From Sipunculus nudus (lineage: Eukaryota > Annelida > Sipuncula > Golfingiida > Sipunculidae): DNA of 64,000 nt. Position numbers and translations under genes: made by a program. Within the stretch, counting starts at the first letter, position 1; every line of letters begins with the position of its first letter. The notes under the pieces are model-generated. The model was not told the DNA's origin. It searched no databases and saw only the letters and a list, made by a program, of their open reading frames with translations. This document shows, one piece after another, positions 36,753 to 47,449 of this stretch. The stretch covers positions 25,140,401 through 25,204,400 of the forward strand of contig CM049317.1 in the NCBI GenBank assembly GCA_026874595.1, read 5' to 3'.

Positions 36753-36929
36753 ATGAAAGTGCGACCCCCTCCCCTTGTACCAGCCATTGGCTGATTAGGT
36801 TTCTGTTTTCTTGTGGATCAGGCTATTTAGACACTCTGTTTGTTATTTAACCCATTACCCATAATTCAGCTATTCTGACAATCACCTGTTCATGTCATTT
36901 TACATTATTACTGTACTCCATATATGTAT

Positions 36930-36968
36930 AATATATAAAAATATATATATATATTTATATATATATAG
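36930..36968. repeat. (AT)n microsatellite joined to a MITE end
   Basis: An impure AT run that passes directly into agtaaaacctcccttatgg (36968-36987), the left terminus of the 'cagtaaaacctc' MITE family. The rest of the element is missing. Confidence 0.7.
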
Positions 36969-37413
36969 TAAAACCTCCCTTATGGACGCCCTCAGTTAAT
37001 ATATATGTACATAATATATAATTTAGATAATATTCAGTATACCTCATAATATTTGAATAAATATAAGCTCCCAGAAATATTTTAAATATTTTGCCAGTCC
37101 AGTATATCAAGTTGCATGAATGGTTTCCAAGGTTACACAAAGTTGATTCAGAATCCCAGATTGGAATGACACAACCAGATTAATCATTTATTCAACAACA
37201 CCACCTCTGTCTTGATAAATGTACATATATATATGTTTCAAAAATTCATACCCCACATTTAATAGGAAAATTTTTATTGAATCAGTCTTTCAATGAGAAA
37301 CCATCTCTATCTGTATTTGGGTGTTCCAGATTTGCATACTGATCGAAGCTTTACATGGTAAAACACAATAAAAAAATTAATTGGTCATGCAATGTAAAGT
37401 GTGCCACAAATTC

Positions 37414-37825
37414 CTAATATGTAAAAGTATCGCCATTCAGGGCCAGTGCTATCTGTGAAGCATCTTGTTCCAAAGAACTCTGTACAATATTTACACCATC
37501 AGGAGTATTGTTTGACAATAAAACATCAAGCGTAGTGACCGGTACAGAGCTGGGACTGTATTGTACCAGTATCACCGTCGTCAGACTGCTGTTACAGTGA
37601 CAGCAGCTGCTGGGGTCTGGCTGCTCCAGTCTGAATACTGCTGTTGTTACAGGCATGTTTGTTTCCCCCCCAGGAATGAAATGCAATTTCCTCAATTATC
37701 AACCGTGGTTTGAACTTGCAGATGAAACCTGTTTCGAGACTACCCTCGTAGATCAAGTCCTTTTCTGGGTTTCTCGCTGGTTTAATATTGGACCCTGCCT
37801 GGTGCCACCTTCTGGCTGATTTCAT
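37414..37825 (-). pseudogene. Candidate coding remnant with a frameshift at a G7 run
   Basis: On the minus strand one frame is open from an ATG (37825) through IKPARNPEKDLIYEGS and LETGFICKFKPRLIIEE up to a run of seven G (plus-strand C at 37675-37681). The neighbouring frame is open from before that run to a TAG at 37414, with VTTAVFRLEQPDP and NTPDGVNIVQSSLEQDA. Together they would give about 135 codons of coding-like composition. No family was recognised. It may be a broken gene, a homopolymer sequencing error in a real exon, or chance. Confidence 0.25.
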
Positions 37826-38582
37826 ATATTACTGCACCATAAAAAAAATGTTCTTCCCTCTGTCAGTGATGTTGGAAGGAGGTCATACTGTCACCTGTGT
37901 TTGTCCATTTTCAAAATCTCATAGATTTTTTGACAGCTTTGTGGAGAGGTTGGCCTTCAAGTTTAGGAGGAAGAATTAAAATTTTTCATTTGGTTGGGTA
38001 TTTAGACATTGGATATTTCCTGGTCCTGTTTCACAGTTTGTACATCTGTTTATTGGTGAAGGAAGTATGTCTACTATAGACATCTGGTGGGAAAAGTTCA
38101 TATTTATAAGGCTGGTAGTCTTGAGCCTAGAAACCAATGAAGTTTTGAAAATCATCAAGTAAAAAATTCTGCATGACCCATATGAGGTAATCTGCATTGT
38201 CATGAAAATAAGGTTATAAATGTTTGTACAGGAAGAATTCAGAAATTCACCTGTAGCTGAGGTTTTTCAGAGGGACCTATAATCAACTCCTTTCTCACTC
38301 AATATTCGTGATACACCAACCTAGGCAAAGATTCCACCAAGATTTATAGCAGTGCCAAGGGGCCGGGGGCGTGTCCAGATACTCCTGCTTATTACTCGTC
38401 AAGTTTAATTTTTTGTAATGACAGTTATCATTACTTATGGGAGACCATTATTCATCAGAGCACATTCTGGGGTACTCCTTTGCCTATGAGGCCTATGTGA
38501 AAATTCCTGTCCCCATATACGTACCAGTGATGTTGGAACCACTGAGGTTCCAGGGGGATACCTAGTAATAATGAAAAAGTAC
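37826..38582. other. Non-coding stretch
   Basis: No supported ORF or repeat. Confidence 0.4.
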
Positions 38583-39282
38583 TACAGTGGAATCTGAATA
38601 AAAGACCACCTGTCTTATAAGACCACCTGTGTATTAAGGCCACCTGTTTAATAAGACCACCTGTGTATTAAGACCACCTGTCTAATAAGACCACCTGTGT
38701 ATTAAGACCACCTGTCTAATAAGACTACCTGTGTATTAAGACCACCAGTCTAATAAGACCACCTGTGTATTAAGACCACCAGTCTAATAAGACCACCTGT
38801 GTTAATATTAAGACCACCTGTCTAATAAGACCACCTGTGTATTAAGACCACCAGTCTAATAAGACCACCTGTGTATTAAGACCACCTGTCTAATAAGACC
38901 ACCTGTGTATTAAGACCACCTGTCTAATAAGACTACCTGTGTATTAAGACCACCAGTCTAATAAGACCACCTGTCTATTAAGACCACCAGTCTAATAAGA
39001 CCACCTGTGTATTAAGACCACCTATCTAATAAGACCACCTGTGTATTAAGACCACCTGTCTAATAAGACCAATTGTGTATTAAGACCACCAGTCTAATAA
39101 GACCACCTGTGTATTAAGACCACCTGTCTAATAATACCACCTGTGTATTAAAACCACCCTTGAGTAAACAGAAATCACACACACATTTGATATAACTGAC
39201 CTGTCTGATAGACCACCAGTGAATCAAGACCAGTTTTGGCCAGTCCCATGGTTGGTCTGATTACACAGAAATTCACTGTGTT
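38583..39282. mobile_element. MITE expanded by an internal 17-bp minisatellite
   Basis: Outer ends TACAGTGGAATCTG and AATTCACTGTGTTA are inverted and match the 31231 family. The right-hand interior (gaccagttttggccagtcccatggttggt) also resembles that family's sub-terminal 'ttggtcagtcc' sequence. Between them lies the array described separately. Confidence 0.75.
38599..39160 (+). repeat. 17-bp minisatellite with 34-bp higher-order period (about 33 monomers)
   Basis: Two monomers alternate, AAGACCACCTGTGTATT and AAGACCACCTGTCTAAT, the latter often with CAGTCTAAT. One 4-bp insertion lies near 38803. The constant part 'aagaccacc' is the sub-terminal motif of the surrounding MITE family. Confidence 0.95.
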
Positions 39283-40608
39283 ATACTCAGCCTATACAAG
39301 TTTTGATCCTCAGCGTTGATGAGAGCTCATTGAAAAATATGATCTGATCAAATAGTTTAGTAACTAAGGATTAAACCTGATTTTGTAAAAGTGTTAATTA
39401 TTACTAACCTGTGAAGAAGGTACCCTTACAAAGGTTAATGTCTCTTACTGGGCATGTCCTGTCAGACTGGACCTACAGGCTACCATCGTCAATACCAACT
39501 ATTTGGGCTGCTTAGTCACTTGGTTCTCTGTCTCTGAGGCAAAGTAGATTAATTATTTTTCAGCCCTCCGACCATATTGGTTATGTCTAACGTGGGCATT
39601 GTAGAGACATTTTCTGTCAAACACAGACCCAAGTAATAAACTGGCCCACAATTCAACAGATCATTTCCCGATATTGAGCATTGCTGCGTCAAACGAGGGA
39701 ACGCTGCCAGTCTCCGGGGCTTACAGAGAGCCATTTTTTATTACAACACAAAAATGAAATCTGGGATCTGTATGTATGTAGTTTCCGCAGAAGTAAGCCT
39801 GGTCACTCAGGACAGGTGTGATAATGTGCAAGAAATTGACACAACTACGCAAGCCTAGTCATGACAAATATATTCAGAGCTGCATTTATGGCCTCCAGTG
39901 CTGCTCGTGTCTCCCACCTCTGATCCACATGAATTGAATCTCTCTATGCCATCTTTGACTTTAGCCCCTCCGTTTATTTCTGGTTGCAGAGAGGGCTGAT
40001 TTTTGTTGGCGATTTGTAATGAAGGTGGCGCATGTTTTTGACGTGGAAACACGTCAGTCTGTAACCCTGTGACAGTCTAGTAATGCACCGTGATCCAGAC
40101 GATGATTCCCGGAGCCTCGACTGACGGAGGTGACTGCAGCCACAAGAGAAAGAGCTCCAAATCCTACGAGTATTTCTCTCGTTTGATCAGTCTGATTATA
40201 AATACTCCCTCTAGATTTTCTCCCCAAAGAGTACCTGTGTTTTCTCTACATACCAACTCTATTCATTGCTGCAAAAGCCTTCAATGTTATACTTTACTCT
40301 CTAAATTTGTATGGCTTGTATGTATGTATTGAAACTATATAAAAGATATGCTTTATGTGTATGAATATATAAATTTTTATTGTACATCTTTTATAGGATA
40401 GATCCCTGAAATGTCAATTGAGAAATGTCTGTTGAATGAATATCAAGTTAATTTTATGATTGAAAGGCCAGGAATATAGTTATAAAGAGTGATCAAATAC
40501 TAAAATGTAATACTATGATAATTAACTCCACTATACAACCTGTCCTATACAGATACTTCTCTGTTTTGACCATAAATCAATTTCTTTTGTTGTCTGAAAT
40601 TTGGAGCT
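39283..40608. other. Non-coding stretch with a CpG-richer part
   Basis: About 39660-40160 is GC/CpG-richer, with short ORFs on both strands that have no domain. The rest is AT-rich. Confidence 0.35.
40039..40056. promoter_or_regulatory. Perfect inverted pair of TGACGTG bZIP-type motifs
   Basis: TGACGTG-GAAA-CACGTCA: two 7-bp arms around a 4-bp spacer. TGACGTG is the core bound by ATF6/XBP1/CREB-type bZIP factors. Function here is inference; it lies in a CpG-richer unique block. Confidence 0.35.
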
Positions 40609-41037
40609 TCTATCTCTCTCTGTCTTTCTCCCTTTTTCAGTCTCTCTCCTTCTCTCTCTCACCATTTCCTCAATCTCTGTTTGTCTTTCTCTTGCTGTCT
40701 CTGCATCTCTTTCTCTTTCTGTCTCTTTCTTTCTCTTCTTCTTTCTCTCCCTCTTTCTCTCTCTGTCACTCAATCTGTCTGTCTTTCTTTCTTTGTGTCT
40801 CTGTCTCTATTTCTCCGTGTCTCTTTCTTTCTCTGTCTCTCTCTATTCTTTTCTCTCTGCCTTTTTTCTCTCTCTGTCTCACAATTTCTGTGTTTGTATC
40901 ACTCTTTCTCTCTTTCACTCCATCTGTCTCTCTCCTTTCTACCTCTTTTTCATTCTGTCTCTCTCCCCTTTCTCTCTCCCTTTCACTCTCTATCTCTCTC
41001 TTTCTTGGTATCGTTCCCTATTTCTCTCTCTCTCTCA
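40609..41037 (+). repeat. Long polypyrimidine (CTCTTT)n tract
   Basis: About 430 bp almost purely C/T on the plus strand, made of ctct, ttct and ctgt units. It creates artificial ORFs in all three forward frames (Ser/Leu/Phe-rich) that are not genes. Confidence 0.95.
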
Positions 41038-41055
41038 CATTTATATATGTACTTA

Positions 41056-41058
<3 letters not shown>

Positions 41059-41099
<41 letters not shown>
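41059..41099. repeat. (AT)n microsatellite
   Basis: About 41 bp of AT, 20 bp beyond the polypyrimidine tract. Confidence 0.95.
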
Positions 41100-41102
<3 letters not shown>

Positions 41103-42954
41103 CTACACCCAATATACATACAGTATATCTGAATACATGTATTATATTAAAGGTTGGCATATGGGACCAGCTTATTGTAATTTAGGTAATATGATTAAGA
41201 CGTAATAATTTTGTTGCAATTTTTTCTGCAGTTCAATAAATCTGTTTAATTATATGCTGAATCATGACTGCAAATATATTTACATGTATACACAACACTT
41301 AGCAGCCCTGGCAAATTTAGTAGGTATAAAAACTGGCAGATGTGTTATCTATTATTGTATTGTATAACTACAGGAGCATTAGAGATAAAAAGTGACAGTT
41401 AGATTAAGCTGCTGTCTTATCATAATTATCAACGAACAATCAGGACAGCTTTATCAATGTGAAAAAAAATGACAGATCACATGACAGATGAATTATATCT
41501 GTATCAGTGGCCATGCAGTTATTGTAAAGGGATATTGGATTGTATAGTGAGATACTTGTCACATGCAGTAAATAAGATAATCTTTTATTGATAAAAATTG
41601 TTATTGATATTTTCAGAATTAATATTTTCATTACTAAGTTGGAGGGAGATTTAGGTGATATATAAAATTAGATCTTTTGTCAGGCACCAAACTAATAAAT
41701 CGGAGGTTAGTTTGCTGCCAGCCTGTCTGCGTGGAGGTTGACAGCATTAACATTGTGAGTGTCAGGACCAGGTGTGCTATTGTATGGCGTTCCCAGATAA
41801 TCCCCTGCTGGTTCCAACGTAAGCTTAGAAAAACAACCAAAGTGCTTCGAAAAATAGTTCCCAAATATTATCTTTTCACTTTTTTTAAAGCTGAATAGCA
41901 TTCATAACAGTGCAACGGCATCACCGCCATTCAGCTGTTATTTTCATATTGGAATACTCCTTAGTACCTTCAATGGTTGTATATGTTTTCCCGCCACAAA
42001 TATATCAGAAACTTATTATTTTTGATAAAGAGTGGTTAAATGGTCCTTGTACATGCACTGAACCAAGTCTTTGAAACAAGGACTGTTCAAACAGCCATCC
42101 ATCCTTGTCCTATATTTACCTTCTCCAAAAGGTTGTGTTTTCACCTGTATATGTTTGCTGGTTGGTTGCTTGGTCTGTTTGACAGCAGAATTATGCAAAT
42201 ACTTCCAAACTGATTTCCATGGAATTTTGCTCATGATTTAGATGAAAAGGTTAGTTAATTAAAGATGGCCTGATCACCTATTAAAGCATGTTGAATTAAC
42301 ACAGAAAATAGTATCACCTCTTTGAAATAAAATGGTACCTACCAAAATATATTGCCCTGTTGGCCTACTCATGTACACAAGTGATATGGGACTCAATGCA
42401 TCGCAAGGCCACAACACCTGCCAACCAGGAGATACCCAAATTGACTTGGCCCCAAAAAATTAATACAGGTTCCCACTGGTTCAAGCCTGGGACCTCAGAA
42501 TCCGTCACTCTGCCTTATTATTGTAAACAGATACGGACTGTGTTTATTCACAAGCAAACTTTAACAAGGTGTCAAATAGCTCAAGGGGAGGTACTGAGAC
42601 TATGTGCTGGGAGGGTTTTACCTGGAAACATTTTATAAGGCAAAAGGGAGCTGATGGTGTGAAAGAATAGGCAAAGTATTGCTCCTGATTATGTCTCTTT
42701 CAGGTTTGTTTTGTCTTGGCTGAGGTACACGCTCTATTGAGTGCCTCTCTAGTGTCCTTGATTGTGATGATGAAACCATTGAAGGTCCATCATGCCTGGT
42801 CACAATAATTCAGGGGTGATTACCGACAGGGAAGCCAGTGTTAGAAGGCTCACCCACACTGCACTTGTATGGCTGAGCTGATGGAATGATTGTTTATTTC
42901 ATATGGCATCGAGCTTTATGAGACAAACTTAATCCAGAGTTTCTTCACTAATGG
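41100..42954. other. Non-coding stretch
   Basis: Small ORFs without support. The segment 42476-42500 (ggttcaagcctgggacctcag) resembles a tRNA-type B-box region and may be part of an old SINE. Confidence 0.35.
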
Positions 42955-43050
42955 AGTAGGACATAGCGTAATAGTTATTTAATTAAGGCATTGGACTTTG
43001 GAGTGGAGTGAAAATTCCCAGTTTGATCCTTGCCAGTGCCTTAATGGCTT
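42955..43050 (+). repeat. Possible tRNA-derived SINE head
   Basis: tagcgtaatagtt (A-box-like), ttaattaaggcattggact, then cccagtttgatcctt (B-box-like, cf. GGTTCGATCC) in tRNA-like order and spacing. Too decayed to fold as a tRNA, so a SINE remnant is the more likely reading. Confidence 0.35.
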
Positions 43051-43192
43051 AAAGGCAAAATCCCGATAAAACCTCAGAGATTTGCTCTTATGTCTTAATG
43101 ACAGGTTATCTGGATTATCAGGACTTCTGGATTATTTCTAACCCTGTGCATACAAAACCTGCTGTCTAAAAGGCTTTAATAAGGAAAAAAAA

Positions 43193-43468
43193 GGTTTGGT
43201 TCTCAGGCACTATTTTTTCAGAAACCATTGCGGGTGGGAGATTTTTCATTAATTGCCTGTTTTTGAATATTTGATAAAAATGATCAGGGAAAAGCATGAA
43301 AATTTATAGAATTGTTTGTGTTAATCAGGTAAAAGCACTATATAAAGCAAAGGAAATTATATCAAAATTGTATTATTTTATCTTCGTGAAAGATGAAAAT
43401 CAATATAAAAATTTTTGATGCAGGGGGTAAAAATTGACATGGGCAGTGCCTGAGAACCATTATAAACC
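43193..43468. mobile_element. MITE with GGTTTGGTTCTCAGGCA termini, copy 2
   Basis: The left end ggtttggttctcaggcac is mirrored by gtgcctgagaaccattataaacc. The interior matches 6614-6923 with small indels. The 83-codon ORF that begins near its right end (43434-43685) is unsupported. Confidence 0.8.
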
Positions 43469-44035
43469 ATACATTTTATTTTGTTTCCCTATTTATTACA
43501 TATATATCATTCTTATTGTAATTATACCATTATCCTCATTCTATAGACAGCTCCACCAAAAGTCTATCATTAAAAAAAATAACAAAATTAAAAAAAAGTT
43601 CTTCCCTCCTCCATCAGTAAAGAGTATTCTGATACTCTCAAATCCTTTGGGGTCCATCACCCAAAAGAATTATTGTTGTATATAAAACCTTGTCCTTGGG
43701 ACTGAAAAGAATTCAGAAGAAATTAAACGCTTTTTACCCTGAGGGTGTGGTCTACCCCATAAAGAGGGGTGTATTTATTGTACATGACTGATTATGGGTA
43801 CCTGCAAGACTGAACCAACTTCCACTGAGGGTGGGCAGGGAATACATCTGATCAAAACTATATACAGTCTTTGTACCAGGGATTATAACATTGCTATACC
43901 ACCCAGTCATTTTAGGTTATCATATTACTGCACAGGAAAAATAGATGATTGTCAAATTGTGGTTTAATGTGTGTTGAACTGTTCAGAGATTAAAACAGGC
44001 GTACCAATAGGTCTGATTTGAAAAGAGACAAAGGA

Positions 44036-44038
<3 letters not shown>
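43469..44038. other. Non-coding stretch
   Basis: No supported gene or repeat. Confidence 0.4.

Positions 44039-44073
<35 letters not shown>
44039..44073 (+). repeat. (GA)n microsatellite
   Basis: 35-bp uninterrupted GA run. Confidence 0.95.
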
Positions 44074-44075
<2 letters not shown>

Positions 44076-47038
44076 CATACAGCTGAAAAGAGAATTTTTT
44101 GTTCAAGTGGAAGAAAGACACATTTAGAAAGTGATCGTGTACAGCTTATCTGGCTAGATTGAAAAGTGTATGAAAAAAAGACAGAACAAAATATGAAAGA
44201 CAAAAATAAATAAAAAAAAAATTCCTAGGCAGGAGATTATCAGAATTAAGTAAACAGGTCTTTAAAAATGTTTTCAGTAAATTGAGTTGTTCTGTGGAAC
44301 AATTTGTCAGGCCTTTATTTTAAGAGAAGAATGGCACACAAAAAGAACTTTCCATATTACCCAGCACCCTGCCATTTGTAAGGTAATCTGAAGGACAGGT
44401 GAGTGTGTTTACACCACCATCATGATCATAGCATCTGTTAGCACCTCGCTCTAATATCAGATTTTTATAAACAAACTGAAACCCTGAGTCAACAAACACA
44501 CCTGGAATATGTAATGACCTTGACCTTTGAGCTTAAGGTCAGGACCTGATAAACTTAATACGCAATATATACCTGTATGGAAGAAAATGAACATCTACAT
44601 CATACCTGTAAACATAAAGTAACGAGTTCTCTGTCAGACTAACGAGTTCCCCATCACCTGTTAGTGAGAATGATTCACCTGTAAGGTTATGTCTCTGACT
44701 ATGTTAGTTTAACTTTCTTGTTTTAGCATTGCAGGGCATACAAATATAGTCAGCTGTTCTTACAAAACATCAAAACAAAATACCAATTACCAATTCTTGT
44801 TTTATTGTCGCCAAGGTTTTTTAGAGGTAATGGATGAAAAAATGGTATGTGAGTAATTTGATGTGATATATTTAGAATAAGCCTGGGAAATTGAGTGTCT
44901 GTGTTTGCGAGTTTGCAAAAACTAGCTGGTCCTCATTAATAGGAAGTCCTCAAAATTTATTTATATTCATTTAATAAAAATTAAGGCGCAAAAACAGGTC
45001 CAATATAGACTACACTTAGTTTCTGGTTAGATGTCAGACTTATGGCCTAAATTAAATATGCTGCTTTTTTTTTGCTTTATTTATTCGCATGGCCTGAAAA
45101 ATAAATCATTCAAAAACAAGCACACGTGCCATATGCAATTTTTATCAGGCTTGGGATATCGTAGGCAAGCGTATAGTGTAACCCTGATGTATTTATATAA
45201 CTCAACCCTTTCCATACTAATATGACCTGCCCATTTATACATTTCACAACAAGGTCATTCATTAGAGTACCATATTAATAATTGAGATGATTTAATTAAT
45301 TAAGGACAGCTTATCATGATAGACCAGTATTTAATGAGAACAAGATCAACATCAACTCACATTTATGTATGGATGATAAAAATATAGTTATTTCAATAAT
45401 CCATAATTTTGTTATACATTAAGATAAAGATCAGCATAATCACATTTTTACTTTTTTAGCTGTTGTAATTACTTGTAATGTAAGTCAGCTGAATTAATTG
45501 AAAGAGCTAAAATCTTGTGAGCTTTATGTAAACCATAAAAAATAAAAAAAAAAATAATTTGAAAAAAATGTGATGAATTTATGAACAAAAGTTGGAAATA
45601 ATCACTTCTCTGGTGTATATTTTAAATTTTCTGTCATAGGTATAGTAAAGACTGGACATAATTTACGGCAGATGGTATATTAATAAATGGACCACAGACA
45701 GGTACAGCTGTTAAAGATAATGATGAAGGATGATGTATCACAGTATCATTAATAACATGATGGTATAAGTCCTGATGGAGCCCTGCTTAACAACAGGGTT
45801 GGGAGTAATCCGGACCTCATTAGTAGGCATTAAGTGATTCATCCAGTTCTCCAGGGCTTCATGCTAATTTTAGGGAAACCCCAAATGTGTTGAAGAGGAC
45901 ACTGGCATACATGTCATTTGAACCAGCTGATATCTATCATTACAGCTTGTAGGCATATTGATATATTTTGGTAGGTCAGGTGATCTTCAGTTAAAAATAC
46001 ATCATTGTTTTAATTAAGTTTAAGTTTGTTTGAATTTTTCAAATTTTAGATTTAATAAAAAAATGTGTAATATCAGCATTCTTATAATTGTACTTAAAAT
46101 ATATACTCTGATATACATTTCCTGTCTGGCAGGTTTCTCCAGGAATTTTTGCTTGCCTCCATGTTTGGAACATGGACAGAAGTATTGTTATTTTTCTTCC
46201 TTTTTTGGGTGTTGTAATCTTATATTTAAGAATGCTTGGCAGCAGTCAATAATGTATGTCTTACATGAAATATTTGATAAATTCCATGAGGATTTGTTTC
46301 ATAAACTCTGTGAGAATTTATATGTGTAAAAATGTCTACTCTTAACAGATGAGAAACAGCCTATAGGCTTTGCTGTAATAGAGGAATTTCAGGCTGACAC
46401 ATACCAGAGAACACTGCATGCACATTTCCTTACCTCTTGTCTTAGGAAGAATTTGATACTAATTGTGAGAAGATGTGTTACTGAAATTGTTCAAATGTAC
46501 ACTGCAGTATCATGTTCTGTTCAAATGGTAGGCAATCTTTTTTATATACTTTATGGCATTGCATCTGACTCAGCAAAAAAAGGACACCATAAAAACCCAA
46601 AATTTCAGCAAAAGAGTAAATTGTTATACAGATATTATTGAAAAGAATGATGATTTTTCTTTGATTCTCTTTGATTATTACAAAATTAAACATATCAACC
46701 CCTTTATTAAGTGTCCCAAGAAAAAATGTGGTTCCTGATGCCATATGTAAGATGGGTTCTTTATGGTAAAACTAGGCAGCCTGCCTTATGCTATCTTGAA
46801 CCAATATTAATGTTGCTGTAAAGCTGAGTAGCATACATCTGTTGTCGTTTGTTGTGTGACAGGGCTTGGCTATTTCTGACAGTTCATCTGTCCAGCAATC
46901 ATCCTGTCAATATAACTAATGAAACTGTATGCAGGTCATGTCCTCTCTTTATATTTCTTTATATCAGACACGCATAAATATAAAATGCCTTTAAGCATTT
47001 CTTTGAGTATAAATACCATGTGTTTATATTTATATATG
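44074..47038. other. Non-coding AT-rich stretch
   Basis: Short ORFs (for example 46030-46329) lack domains. The motif tgaccttgacctttgagctta at 44517 is a bivalve-type TGACCTTGACC repeat trace. Confidence 0.35.
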
Positions 47039-47070
47039 GTTAGTTAGTTAGTTAGTTAGTAAGTTAGTTA
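47039..47070 (+). repeat. (TTAG)n microsatellite
   Basis: Seven or so TTAG units with one interruption. Confidence 0.9.
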
Positions 47071-47268
47071 ATAACCAATACAAGGACTCTCAATGGCTGG
47101 GATGTTGCCATTTAGTAGTGTGTATAGGCAGAGGAAACTGGAGAAAACCCCCCAATCTTGGACAAGCCTGAAACCCATTCTCATAGCCATGCTGTACTAG
47201 ATTAAACTGGTTTTGCCAGTTCAGTGCATCAGGTGTTTTCACAATTGCCTGCTATACATTTATATATA

Positions 47269-47449
47269 TACATTGGAAACCCGCCTTGAGACCACCCCAC
47301 AATTACGTCCACCCCCACAATTACAACCACCTTTCCAGGTCCCAAATATATTATCTTGGTACCTTAGAATTTCAAAACTATAACCAACTCCAAACTACTA
47401 CCATTTTGGTCAGTCCCAAAGTTGGTTGTTAATGTTGGGTTCTACTTTA
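47269..47449. mobile_element. 181-bp Tc1/pogo-like MITE, opposite orientation
   Basis: Reverse-complement relative of 31231-31411 with the same 181-bp length. Ends TACATTGGAAACCC and GGGTTCTACTTTA are mutated versions of that element's perfect termini, so this copy is older. Interior 'gagaccaccccacaattacg' and 'aggtcccaaata' match. Confidence 0.85.

Noticed and set aside
38599-39160. Regularly spaced repeats as a CRISPR array
   Set aside because: Head-to-tail 17-bp monomers with no unique spacers, in eukaryotic DNA.
40515-41185. Long forward ORFs (139-205 codons) in three frames
   Set aside because: They are translations of the CT-rich tract and the AT run: pure Ser/Leu/Phe followed by Tyr/Ile. 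Open in all frames because of composition, not coding.
42955-43050. Functional tRNA gene
   Set aside because: A/B-box-like blocks are present but stems do not pair; kept only as a possible SINE remnant.
47039-47070. TTAG repeat as a telomere-like sequence
   Set aside because: Only a few units, tetranucleotide, and internal; a simple microsatellite. Mollusc telomeres use TTAGGG.
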